Of a stretch of DNA of 21,173 nucleotides, positions 1 to 11,880 are shown in pieces. Made by a program: the position numbers and the translations under genes. The notes under the pieces were generated by a model. That model saw only the letters and a list, made by a program, of their open reading frames with translations, made no database searches and had not been told where the DNA came from. Position 1 is the stretch's first letter, and the number at the start of each line of letters is the position of its first letter. The DNA comes from Daldinia sp. FL1419 (taxonomy: Eukaryota; Ascomycota; Sordariomycetes; Xylariales; Hypoxylaceae): contig MU623658.1 in NCBI GenBank assembly GCA_025201765.1, forward strand, positions 1-21,173, read 5' to 3'.

Positions 1-3000
1 TATAATTTTTTAATATAATTATTATTAATATTTTAAATTTTTTTAAAATATTTTATAATAATAAATAAATATATTTTATTAAGAATATATTTTAAAAGAA
101 TTATAAAATAGGTTAATATTTATTAATTATTAATAGATATAAAAATTTAATTTTAAAGGATTCTTCTTTATATAAACAATAATGCTATTAAGAAGGAAGA
201 ATTATAACTTCTTATTAATTGGTTCCTTCTATTTGCTCTAGTATCTAAGGGTAGTGTTATAATTATATATAAATTATTTAATAATAATTCAAAAGATACA
301 AAATTATTTTTTAAGGTTGGAAAAAAGAATTGGATTAATATAAAACTTATATTATATTTAAAATTATAATTTAAATTATATTTTTATTATTTTTATTATA
401 TAAAATAAATAAAATAAATTGGAGGGGGTTAAAGTGATAATAATTAGGTAAATATTAGGGACTTTTATTAAGGAAAAGATCTGGGAGGGATATTAAATGT
501 TATTTAATTCTTTTACCAAAATTATTTTAATTAATTAAAAATTTTTTGAATTTTTTAAGGATTATAATAAAATTTTATAAGATAGGGGTAGGGTAATAAT
601 TGGTGTGATAAGATTATGGTTGGGGGGGGAGGGGATTGTAAAATAGGTTCTATTTAAATTATTAATAAAATATTGGAAATAAAAGAGGAGTTAAATAGTA
701 ATGGTTATAGGGTAAGAGATATATATTGTATGGGATAAAGAGGATTATAAGGGGTAATATTTAGTTATTTTACTTATATAATTTAATAAATAAATATTTA
801 TAGGTTGAAAATTATTGGTTATTATTGCTATATTAATGCTATTATTTGAATAATAGGTTTTATATTGGATTGTATTAAATTCTTTTTAATATTAATTATT
901 AATACTTTTTATACCAATATATTAGGTTATTTTTATTTTATAATTTTTAATTTATTTAAATTTTATTATAATAATTTACCTATAAATACAAAATTATTAA
1001 ATATTTTTATATAATTAATATTTAATTTTTTTTAAATAAATGCCTTTTTATATTAATATTATTTATAAAATAATCTAGATTAATTTTAATATATTAATGA
1101 AATTATTTATTATAAATTTCTTAAAATATTCCTTATATTTAACTAACACTTTATTAGGCATATATATATATAAGATATTTAAGTTTATGATTTCAAAATC
1201 TTTTATTATTTATAATATTTAAATTATTTTTTATTTAAGGATTATTATTATAAGAATAATACCTATTCATTTTATAATTTTATAATTAAATTAATCAATA
1301 AATATTAAATTTTAAAAAGGTAGGTATTTTATTAATTTATAAAATATATTTATATTTTTTACTTAAATAATATCCATATTATTAAATAAAATATAATTTT
1401 ATATTTATATTAAATTTTTTAATTACAATATTATGGGGATAAATATTAAAAATGAATATAATAATGAAGATGGTAATTTGGGAAAATATATATCTTAAAG
1501 ATTAAATAATATTAAATAATAATTATTTATTATAAAGGTAATTAAAAATATAATATTAATATTATTTATATTATTATAATAAAGATTTCTAAATTATTAT
1601 AATAATGATTTTTCTAATTTTATTAATTTATGTTATTAATTATTTAGCAATATTAATTAATATTTATAAATATATATATAAAATAAAAATAAAATAATAA
1701 TAAAATAAATAATAATAAAAATAAAATTAGTATATTAAAGTTTATTTAAAGAAAAAAGTTATTTAAGAAAGATAGGTGGGAATGTTGGATGGATAAGGTA
1801 CCATTGCATACAATAGTAAAAGTAAGGGTATTTAGATCAATTTAGTAAAAAAGTAGTTGTTTTAAAAAAGAATATATTTTGGTTGGAGATTAAAATATGT
1901 GGAGCTAAATATAAGATTAAAATAGGTTTGTATTATTATGGTTATATAATTAATATTCTTACATTAACAATTTTTTCTTTTTTTGCAAAATTATATGATA
2001 TTAATAAGTGTTAATTAAGGTTACAATTTTAAATATTTAAATATATTAAGATTAACTTTTTTTTGTAATCCTCTTTTTATTCCTACCTATATTAAATTAA
2101 TTAATGATCTTTTTATGAAATAATATAAATTTATGTTTTAAAAGATATTGAATTAATATTCTAATAGAACAAACAATATTGTAATATTATAAATTAGTGG
2201 TTGTTAAGATTAATATTAATAATTTGGGGTATTTTGGAATTAGGTATGTCCTACTAACAAAAATATTATTAAAAATATATGAAAATAATTAAAGAAAATT
2301 TATTAATAAATAAAAAATAAAGGTTTATAAATTAATGGTTTAAATTTTGTTTAAAAATGTAATAATTAATTATTTTGAAATATATAATAGTATATAATTT
2401 TATTTAATAATTTTTTTTTTAAAAAAATTATATTTATTTATTTATTTAAATTATTTAATTAATTGAAAAAAATGGTTAATATTATTTATATTATTTAGGT
2501 TTATTTAATTTAATTTTGTAATTTTAATGTAAGATAATTGGTATTAATAAATGTTGTAAAGGTTTTATTAATATTAGATTTTATTATTGTATTGGTTGGA
2601 TTATTTTGTTTATAAATCTATTATATATTATTAATTTTTTACCATTTATAAAATTGTTGGAATAATATAATATTAATTATTAATTATTTTTTTTTTATTG
2701 TTTTGAGTTTGATAAAATATTTATAGAGTGAAAATGAGTTAGTATATATGATTATAGGTGTTGTGGGGAGTTGGAATTTATTAAATATAGATGTTATTAT
2801 TGTTTTAATTGTAATAATTATATTTATATTATGTATTATAATATAAATTTCGTTTGTTAGAATACTTCAAATAACTTATTTATATTTTATAAAGTTTTAA
2901 TAAATTAGATTATTAATTATAATAAATAATTTATTTATTATAATTTTGTTAGTAATAAAAATTTTATAATTAATTTAAAAATTAAAATCTTTATTATTTG

Positions 3001-3408
3001 TGAATGATTTATTAATAAATATAAAGATTGTTATTATAGTAAGATTTAATTTAATATATTGGAGTCCTTATGGTAGATTGTTTAGTTATTATTAAAGATG
3101 TTTATTGAGTTTATTAATTTTAACTTTTTTGGGTTTTTTATATTAAGTTATTTTATATATATTAAATGTTGTTTTGGGTTAATAAATAAAAGTGATATAA
3201 ATGTTATAGGTTTATTGTTATATATATTATTAAATGGTATTATTTTTTCCATTTTAAATTAATATAATTTTCTTACCTTATTTTTTTTTAATATAAATAA
3301 ATATTATTATTATTATTAATTAAAATAATATAATTATTAAATATTAATAAAATATTTTTATTAAAATATAATTTAAATTTTACTTTAAATTTGGTTTTTT
3401 TTATTTTA
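1..3408. other. AT-rich, RIP-degraded block with no recognisable gene
   Basis: This stretch is dominated by A and T, with stop codons in all frames. The G and C that remain are very unequal: parts of 420-780, 1780-1930 and 2700-3200 keep many G but few C on this strand, as if C had been mutated to T on this strand only. It includes an interrupted G tract (G8, A, G4 at 622-634). I could not match any translated piece to a protein family. The longest tolerable open stretches (about 25 codons near 661-735, about 60 codons near 1829-2014, and a Cys-rich 40-codon stretch near 2738-2858) are within what chance gives at this composition. It is probably an older, more heavily mutated transposon, but its identity is unknown. 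Confidence 0.6.
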
Positions 3409-3424
3409 TTTTTTTTTTTTTTTT
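3409..3424 (+). repeat. T16 homopolymer at the left border of the LINE
   Basis: An uninterrupted run of 16 T follows a T-rich stretch that starts near 3393. It sits just before the composition changes to the more balanced sequence that leads into LINE ORF1. It could be a target-site T tract, or the poly(A) tail of an element lying on the minus strand to the left. The sequence does not decide between these. Confidence 0.6.
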
Positions 3425-3619
3425 AATTTATTAAATATTTTATTGAGGCACATAGAAGGGAGACTTTTCAGTTTTTGATTGTCTTTTTACGAAACCTTTG
3501 TAAAAAGTTAAATAATTTAATTTATTAAAAATCTAATATTAAAATAAATATTAGAAAGGCATTGTATTATGTGTGTGATGGTGGTACTGTTGAAAAGAAA
3601 TAAAAGGGGTGATATACGG

Positions 3620-5098
3620 ATGGTGGACGGTTAGGTTTGTAGCTTGAACGAACCCACCCTGGAGACCACTATTGTAAAGAAGAGGAGGAACGAAATAAAA
3701 ACAGAAACCAAATTTAATGAAGTAGATATGATTGTAGCATTAATTAATAAATTAATAAAAATGGTTAGACCTGAAATTAACGATCTGGTGAAGGAAATAA
3801 AGGTAAAAATTAAAAAGATAATGAATGTGTGGAAGATATATGTTAATACTGTAATACCTGTGGAATGAAAGCGATGATGAAATGATGTTCTTAAATTAAA
3901 TGAAATAAAGGAATTAATTAAAAAGATAATAAATAAAGAATTAAAATTGATAAATAATATTAGGAAATTGTAGGAACAATTTTAGGCCACAATTATTAAA
4001 AGTATAATTAAATTTTAAACCCCTATTATTGTAGTACCAGCCTATTTTTAATGTGAAATTACAGTTAAAATAATGGTAGAATTATAGGAAATATTAAAAA
4101 AAAACTTTGAAGAAATTGTATAAATTATTAATAATGTGATTGGTAAAAATAAGGTTATAATAATATACCGATTTTATAGTGGTAATATTATGATAATATT
4201 CCGATTTGAAGTTGAATAATATAAGAAGAATTAGGATTAGATTAAAAAGGCATTTAGTCAAAAAGTAATTGAAATAAGTAAGATCTTTATGATAATAATT
4301 AAAAGTTTAAGAGTAATTAATTTGAAAGATATTTATACTAATTTATAAAGTTTGGTAAGGATTTTTTTAAAGGAAAACAAAACTAAGATCCTTAAAATTA
4401 ACCCCATATTTAAGAAATATTTGAAAATTAAATTTGCTACTTTAATTGTAAAGGTTAACGGATTAGATATGGCCTATTAATTTTATACTAATGGGTTATT
4501 ATAGAAAACTAAACTCCATCCTTGCAAATCATTTATAAAAGATATAAAAATAATATAATATTTTAAGTATTTTTATTTTAGGTACGTTATGAAATATTGT
4601 AAGAAGTGGTTTAAGTACAGTAAATGTACAAACTTTACTTATAAAGGGGATAATTTAATATGCAAAATATTGAAAAAATATTGGAATTGTGGCGGGGTAT
4701 ATGAGGTATAGAATTTAAAATATTTAAAAGTAATTAAATAAAAAAATATAATAAAGGAAATATACATATATAAATTAAGGTAATTTAAGGAATAAAATAA
4801 TATTGGTTATGTTTTTAATATATATGATATTATATATAATAATTTTATATTAATAGTTTTAAGGAAAATAAAAGGCTGCACCTCCAACAAAGAAAGAGTG
4901 TAGAGTTCCTGGAATGAGAGTGTTTTAGGTTTTTCCGAAGTAATTATTGTAATAAATGATGTTCCTAAATTGGAGATAAGGATAAGAGGTAAATCTCACA
5001 CAAAAGTTTATTTAAGAGTAAAATTTAATAATAATATTCTTTTAATCCAAAATTTTCTCTATCGGGAAGATTCTGCTACAGTGGTGGTTTCCAACTAA
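3620..5098 (+). pseudogene. LINE ORF1, gag-like RNA-binding protein, decayed
   Basis: In this element class ORF1 encodes the nucleic-acid-binding protein that packages the LINE RNA. The proposed start is the ATG at 3620, in frame with everything downstream; one stop follows four codons later. An open stretch of about 74 codons (3644-3868) is charged and rich in Lys, Glu and Ile, as expected of the N-terminal helical part. A middle block (about 4130-4500) resembles the Tad1 ORF1 core. At 4559-4714 lie three consecutive zinc-knuckle remnants. In the first, two Cys and the His have become Tyr, leaving the final Cys at 4598. The second keeps two of its Cys, and the third keeps the NCGG core. A 64-codon open stretch (4904-5095) ends the frame. 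Family assignment is fairly sure; both ends are estimates. ORF2 follows closely in another frame. Confidence 0.75.
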
Positions 5099-5142
5099 GA
5101 TTACCCTAAAAAAAGTAATAGATTTTTTAGGAGTATTATATA

Positions 5143-8100
5143 AATTATATATAAAATTATATAATCATTATAATATATTAGAATATAAGAAAAGGTTATT
5201 AAATTATATTTCAAACCTTTAAAAATAAAGAAATATTAAATATTATAATTATTTAAGAATTTTATTTTAGTAATGGAAGATTGGATTATCTTTAATTTAA
5301 TAATTACAAATTAATATAATATGGTATAAGTTAAGTTATAATTTATATATATAAAAGAATTAACCTAAAAGATTAGAAGAAAGAAATAAGTTATAATTAG
5401 GTTATAATATTAATTTAAATAGGGTTTAATACCTTTACTATATAATTAGTATATGTAGAATTAGATTTTAATTATAAATATTTGTTATTATTGGAATTAA
5501 TATTAAAAAACCTTTATGGTATAAATGTAATAATAAAAGATTTTAATATATATTATTTCTTATGGGATAAAAAAAAAAGGACATCCCAATATATTTTTAA
5601 GGTTTTTAAATTAATGATTTATTAAAACTTTAAATTTATTACGAAAATAGGTACAATAACCAAATAAATGCAAGATTATAAAAATTTAATATTAAATTTA
5701 ATATAAATAAATGAAAGATTTAGATGTTTGAGATTGAGGTCTTTTGATTGGAAAGGATTTAATTATATTGTTTAGTGCTTCAATATTGTTGTACCATGTC
5801 CAGACCCAATCCAGAATTAGCCTAGATTAGAAGGTTAGGTGTGGAAATATTTGGATAAGGGGCTTATAAAAGTAGAAATATAGAATATAAATATATTAAA
5901 AAAAATAAATAATCTTAAAAAATTTGATAAATATATAGATTATTTTATTGAAAAATTAAAAAAGATTATTTTAATTGCAACCTTGTGCTACGCTTGGCCT
6001 ATAGTGTAATTGGTGTTATAATAGAATAATAAAATTGAAATATTTTATAAAAAGGTAAAGGAAATACGTAAATAATAAACAAACTAAAGAATGTAAAGGC
6101 ATTGGGAAGCCCTTAATGAGGCTTAGGTAGTACTGAAGAAAACCATAAACAAAACCAAAAGAAATAGTTGAAAATTAGCCCTAATAAAAATTTTAAAAAA
6201 TAATAAAGTCCTATAGAAGATAGAAAAATAAGCCAAATTATATAATTAATAATTTATTAAAAAAAAAAGCCTTTTAACACTACATTATTAACTTAATAAA
6301 GAATCATAAATTATAAATAAAAAAAAAAAAAATATAATATTAAAAAAAAAATTTTTTTTAAATCTTATAATTAATTTATTTAATATCCTTAATTTTATTA
6401 CATAACCAGAAAAATTCTAGAAAAATAAATTTAATATATTTAAAAAAATAAAATTGGAAGAAATAGAAGTAGTTTTAAGAATAATTAAATTATAGAAAGT
6501 TATTAATAAGGATTTGTTATTGATAGGGTTCTTCAAAATATATAAAAAATAATTATTTAAAATATTTATTATAATTATAATATAAAATTTTATACTTAAA
6601 TATTACCTAAAGATATTTTATAAAATTATAATAATAATACTATTAAAGCCCAAAAAATTTAAAAAAGAAAAAAATTTTTTAGATATTTATAGGCTAATAT
6701 TTCTTTTAAAGATTATGGGTAAAGTAATTAAAAAAATAATAGTAAACTATATTACAAAAATAATAGAATAATGTTAATTACTTTTAAAAAGTTAAATGGG
6801 AAATAAATTAACTAAATTTATAGAAATAGTTATTAAAATGGTAATAAAAGCTATATATATTATATAGCATATTGGTATTATAGTATTGCTCTTGCAGCTA
6901 AATATTTTAAATATTTTTAACAATATTATACCATAGAAGCTTGTATACACGCTATATTAAAAAAAATACCTGATATAGGTAACAAATTAAGTAAGTAATT
7001 TTATAGAAAAATAAAAGGTATAATTAATCCTTAATAATAAAAAAAATAAAACCCGTTCTTTCATTATAAGTATCCTACAAGGCTCCCTATTATCACCTAT
7101 CCTATTTATTATTTATATAATTACCCTATATAAAAAATTAAACCAAAAAAATATTCTAATTATTAACTTTACAAATAATATAAATATACTAATAATAGGA
7201 CATTTTGTAACCAAAAATTGTACTAAGTTAGAACAAATGTATAAAACGTACCTGAACTAGGCATAGAAACATAATATAACCTTTACAGTACAGAAAAATA
7301 AACTTATACATTTTATAAAAACCTATCAAACATCAATCATAAAAATTAAATTAAATAATATAGTTATTAAACTCAAAAAAAATACTAAATTCCTTAAAAT
7401 ATAATTAAATAAGAAATTTAGGTGGAATAGATACTTAAAAACAATTAAAACAAAAATGGAGAAACAACAATATACCCTCTCTAAATTAACAATATTAATA
7501 TGGGGTTGTAGTATAGCCCAAACAAAAAAGATCTACATAAAAATAATATAAAACACAATAGCATACGAAATAATGGTGTAGTATATTTTAAATTAAAATT
7601 ATAAGGTAAAAGGTATCACTAAAAAATTAAGCATTATTTAATTAACTTACTTATAAAAAGTTAATAATGTATATAAAATAACAAAAATATTATAATTAGA
7701 AATAAAGTTAGGTTATTCCTTAATATACCTTTATTTAAATATAATAATAATAATAATTAAATTCTATATAAATAATAAAGACTTCAATTTCAAAATTTAA
7801 AAAATAAAGTAGAAAATTTAAAAATAGGTGGAATTTTAAAGGTTTAGGAAATAATGGGATTTCCCCGCTATTGTTTAGGTACTGGATATATATATTACAA
7901 AAGCCAAAATCAATTGAAACATTAAATAAAAAAAATACCAACACCTTAAAAAAATCCTTTTAAATTATTGGATGGAGAGATGAGAATGATATAGGAAGGA
8001 TATTATTATATTAATAATTTGGTTATTATCTTTTGGCATAAAAATCAATAATTAATATTTTAATTTACAAAAGTATAAAACATCAATACTACTATAAATA

Positions 8101-8403
8101 CACACTAAGAAGATAAAATTGAAAACCTTCTTATTTAATAAAAGGATTCTTAAAATAAATATTTTTAAATATAAATATAATAAAAAAAAAATAATATGGT
8201 ATATAATTTTTGAGTGTTTTGAATATACTCCAGTATAGGTTTGTTTCAAATAAAATTTAACCCCAAAAACTTTCTTAATTAATATAAATTATAAAAAAAT
8301 ATTATTTAACTCTAATAAAGCCCTATTAATAACCTATTAATTCTTTAAATAAATTTAATTATTTATATATAAAATAATATTATAATTTATTTAATACAAA
8401 TAT
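5143..8403 (+). pseudogene. LINE ORF2: APE endonuclease and reverse transcriptase, decayed
   Basis: ORF2 proteins nick the target DNA and copy the LINE RNA into it. All motifs lie in one frame. The endonuclease signature is NVIIKDFNIYYFLWD at 5524-5568, corresponding to the GDFNLHHPLW motif. Next comes a TSQ/TIT-type stretch (5581-5680), then a linker with a WKYLDKGL-like motif. The reverse transcriptase starts near 6500. QGSLLSPILF is at 7078-7107. The catalytic FxDD box reads FTNN at 7168-7179, so both Asp are now Asn. IAQTKKIY-like thumb sequence follows at 7513-7540. A terminal CxC-x7-H-x4-C knuckle lies at 8170-8217, with three of its four ligands changed to Tyr. There are dozens of in-frame stops but no frameshift seen. 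The exact start and stop cannot be read because stops have been both created and lost. The protein is certainly nonfunctional. Confidence 0.85.
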
Positions 8404-8470
8404 TTTTAAAAATTTCAAATTAAATAAAAAAAATTTATAATTAAATAAAAAAATATAAATAATAATATAT

Positions 8471-9998
8471 TGATGGGATCCTTTAGGAGGATTATGTTTA
8501 CCCAGGATCATTCTGCACCTATTCCGAACCATATCTATTAAAATCACCTTTTTCCACATCTACTTCCTCATTTTTTTTTTTGCTTTCTTCAATTATATAT
8601 ATCAGAGAATCTTAAGTAAAGGTAAATATATTTTTGAAAGGAGGGTTGTACTTGTTAAGGTTTGAATTTGGATATATTAGGAAGTTATTAAGAATCTACA
8701 ACAAACCATCATTAGAAAATAATAAAACATTTAATATTAATTAAATTTCCTAAATAAAAAATTATTATAACAATAGTATATAAAAATAATACAGATTGTT
8801 GAGAATAAAATAACACATATATACCTCTTTTTAAAACTAATTCCCCCATAAACCCTATATTATAGTTAATAAATATTGACAAAATGGATACAGAATAAAA
8901 TCGCATTGTAAAATAATTATGACATCAATAACACTAAAATAAATAATTTTTCCAAAATTATTAGAATATATAAAAATTATAGATCTAACAAATAAAGAAC
9001 CAAATATAATAAAAATAATTATTAAACACTATTAATAATCCCTTAATAAATTTCTTAAAAACCTAAAAACCCTAAAAAAACCATAATAAAATCTCAATAA
9101 TTAATTCCTAAAACTACATCGAAAAAACATAACCACACTTTTTGTATAATTCCCCATCTTTGGTAAGTAAATTATTTTTATAATATATAACCGTATTAGG
9201 GTTATAATTTTGGCACAATATAATATTAAAGTAATACATTAAGTCCAAAACGCTATAATAATTTCCAACAAAAGGATTAAAATATTTAAAAAAAATCAAT
9301 AATAAAATAAAACTAAAAAAATATTAAAACATTTATGAATACATAAATTTTCTTTTATTTAACATAATATACACATAAAAGCAAAATAGGTTTTTTAAGG
9401 CAACACCAAATTATAAACATAATAGGTATAATAATATCATATTACAATATTGCAAAGTACAAACAAAACATATAAAAAAAACTAAGATTAACTAAGAAAA
9501 ACCACAGGTTAATAACACCATTTTAAACCATTTTAAAAAATAAATATAATATCATAATATTAAAAAAAAAATTATAAAAATAAAAATATATAATAACTTT
9601 TTATAAAAATATAAAATCATTCATATATATTTATACCCTACATAAATCGCATATACCCCAACCCTCCCCCAAAACAACTTCTTTATAATATAACAACACT
9701 TTTATTATTTATTAAAAAAAACAATAAAGCCATCTTAAACCTTGTTATTGTTCCACACCTAGGCCACCGCCACACCACTTTACATAACTAATATTATAAC
9801 ACATAAAGTATTTTTCCATATTAAAGTTTAATCATTTTTATTAAAAGGTAAATTCCAATAAGAACATAAGGTATAACCAAAACTATAACAACATAACTTA
9901 TTCAGATAAGCAGCAGGTAAGTTTTCTCCAGAACACAATTCCTATCCAAAACAAATATCAAAAAATGGACCAAATACCTATAATATATTTTAGGTAAA
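8471..9998. other. C-rich, G-poor unassigned segment
   Basis: It begins with an island of nearly balanced composition (8471-8660) that keeps GGATCC, CCAGGATC and similar words. The rest is C-rich and G-poor on this strand, including a run around 9725-9780 with retained CCACC, CGCC and CCTAGG words. Retained CpA with scarce TpG suggests mutation of the minus strand only. I recognised no protein on either strand. A minus-strand open stretch at 9114-9299 has varied residues (for example NYNPNTVIYYKNN, then LTKDGELYKKCGY) but matches no family I know and is of a length expected by chance here. It could be the 3' untranslated region of the LINE or a separate, older insertion. Confidence 0.4.
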
Positions 9999-10002
9999 TC
10001 AG

Positions 10003-10028
10003 GATAATAATAAATAAATAATAAATAA
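10003..10028 (+). repeat. AAT/AAAT-rich tract, possible LINE 3' tail
   Basis: A short run of AATAAT and AAATAAAT-type words lies exactly where C-rich sequence gives way to pure AT sequence. Tad1-clade LINEs often end in simple A-rich repeats such as TAA, so this may be the true 3' end of the element whose ORF2 stops near 8.4 kb. It could equally be chance simple sequence in AT-rich DNA. Confidence 0.35.
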
Positions 10029-10545
10029 ATATTTTATTTAATATTTTAAATATATTATTAATTTATATTTTAATTAAATTAAATTAATTAAATGATTTTA
10101 AAATTAAAAAATATAGGTTATAAATTAATATAATTATAAAAAGTTTTTTATAATAATATTTAAAATAGATTATTTATTAATATATATTAATTTTGGTTAT
10201 TTTATAAAATGGTTTTATAATAATTATTATAATATTTTTAGGAAAATGATCTTTAAGTTTTTTAAATAATATAATAATAATAATATAATTTAAGTTGGTA
10301 TTTGATTAGATATATATTTATATAATATTATAAAATCACATAATTATTCTTTTAATTTATTGTTGTAGAAATGAAATAAATATAATAATAATTTATTAAT
10401 TAAAATGTTAAATTGTAAATAATTATATAAATATTTCTTCTTTTCTTTTATTATTATAATCTTAAATAATAAATTATAATTTTTTATATAATTTATTAAT
10501 ATTTTTTTTTTAATTTTATAAATCTATGTTTTTCTTATTTCATTA
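10029..10545. other. Pure AT spacer
   Basis: Almost only A and T, with occasional G. No gene, repeat or motif is recognisable. It resembles the right flank (20263 onwards), so it may be heavily mutated sequence that surrounded the LINE and Helitron insertions. Confidence 0.6.
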
Positions 10546-10978
10546 ATTGCGCCACAATCTTAACTAACCAATCAGCTCCCAAAGAATTTAAGGAAAAAAT
10601 CCCATAATTTTGGATGTTTAATCCTGTTGTACACATACCTCCGGTCGCAAACAAATATAAACTAACTCGAAAAATCGCAAATCAAATCTTTTTTCAAATA
10701 ATACCAATTATTAATATTTTTAAATAAATTTTAAATTAATATAATAAATCAAAATGGTTTTAAATTTTAATATACCTCATATGCGCGCCTATGGCTTCTT
10801 GTGGCATAAACCTTCTACATTCTCAAACCTAAATATTACATCATTAAATAAGAATTTATATTAATAAATTCCCTTAAAAATTATTTAATTAAGATTAATA
10901 CATACTAATTTTTAAAATACAAGGAGTTGCGAGAATTTCCACACCTTTACAAAATTACCCAACCATATATAACATTAA
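10546..10978 (+). other. CpG-retaining leader region with a small open frame
   Basis: This segment is less mutated than its surroundings: it keeps CpG words such as TGCGCC, GTCGCA, CTCGAAAAATCGC and ATGCGCGCC. It may hold the left end and promoter side of the Helitron. A 27-codon open frame starts at the ATG at 10781 and ends at the TAA at 10862-10864 (MRAYGFLWHKPSTF then SNLNITSLNKNLY). No family is recognisable and the frame may be chance. No promoter motif can be called with confidence. Confidence 0.35.
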
Positions 10979-11880
10979 ATATTTATTGATTTTATTTAAT
11001 TTTAATATTAATTAGGATTAATTTTTATTACCTATTTACCTTATATTATAATATAAGAAATTATAAGATAATATATTAATAAACAATCCTATAAACCCCT
11101 GAACGTCACCTATAATCCTACTTATAACATAAACCTATAATATTTATTAATTTTTATTAATTTTATTTAATTTATTTACTTTATATTATGGTATGGGAAA
11201 TTATAAAATAGTATATTAATGGATAGTTTTATAAACTCTTAAACATTACCTATAAATATACTTATAATATAGATTTATAATATTTATTATTTTTTATCAA
11301 TTTTATTTAATTTTAATATTAATTAAAATTAATCCTTATTACCTATTTACTTTATATTATAGTACAAAAAATCATAAGATAACATATTAATGGATAATCC
11401 TGTAAACCCCTAAATATTACTTATAATTTTATTTATAATATAAACTTATAATGTTTATTAATTTTTACCAACTCCATTTAATTTATTTACTTTATATTAT
11501 AATATAAGAAATTATGAGATAGTATATTAGTGGATAATTTTGTAAATTTTTAAACATTATTTATAACCCTATTTATAATATAGATTTATAATATTTATTA
11601 ATTCTTACCAACTTTATTCAACCTTAATATTAATTAGGATTAATCTTTACTACCTATTTACCTTATATTATAGTATAGAAAATCACAAGATAGTATATTA
11701 GTAGATGATTTTGTAAATCCCTAAAAATTATTTATAAACTTATTTATAATATAGATTTATAATGTTTATTAATCTTTACCAATTTTTATTTTAATTTTGG
11801 GTTTAATTTTTACTATTAATCTTGATTTATGGTACAAAATATCTAATAGAGTATGTTGGAAGTTGATTACATAAACTCAT
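10979..11880 (+). repeat. Tandem array with alternating 140/171-bp spacing
   Basis: A unit containing a TTATATTAT core, about 40 bases of conserved sequence, then ATAAAC/TCC..AAACATTA and CTTATAATATAGATTTATAATATTTATT recurs. The core falls at 11041, 11181, 11352, 11492 and 11663, with a degenerate sixth copy near 11826. Spacings are 140, 171, 140, 171 and about 163. The longer spacing carries an extra segment of about 31 bases (TTAATATTAATTAGGATTAA and TTACCTATTTACC words), which also precedes the first unit. The array is therefore a higher-order repeat with a 311-bp period. Differences between units are mostly C/T and G/A transitions. Its period is not a multiple of three and it has no open frame, so it is noncoding. 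Confidence 0.85.

Larger units (their letters stand above)
3430..8470 (+). mobile_element. Tad1-like non-LTR retrotransposon (LINE), RIP-inactivated
   Basis: Two consecutive plus-strand coding units are present, with the order and motifs of fungal Tad1-clade LINEs. ORF1 is gag-like and ends in three zinc knuckles. ORF2 has an APE endonuclease, a reverse transcriptase and a terminal CCHC knuckle. No TDGS-type RNase H motif was found between the reverse transcriptase and the last knuckle. ORF1 and ORF2 are in different frames, and each keeps its own frame throughout in the parts I translated, so the damage is substitution rather than indel. The left end is placed where composition becomes balanced after the T16 run. 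The right end is uncertain: the sequence near 8440-8470 is A/T-rich, but a clearer AAT/AAAT tail lies at 10003-10028, so the element may extend there with a long 3' region. Confidence 0.85.

Noticed and set aside
2738..2858. Cys-rich 40-codon open stretch resembling a zinc-binding motif
   Set aside because: The Cys codons come from TGT words in T- and G-rich mutated DNA; spacing fits no known zinc finger and no neighbouring coding signal supports it.
7735..8249. Two minus-strand open stretches (7735-7944 and 8052-8249)
   Set aside because: They lie opposite the LINE ORF2 coding frame, which explains the sequence by clear reverse-transcriptase-family similarity on the plus strand.
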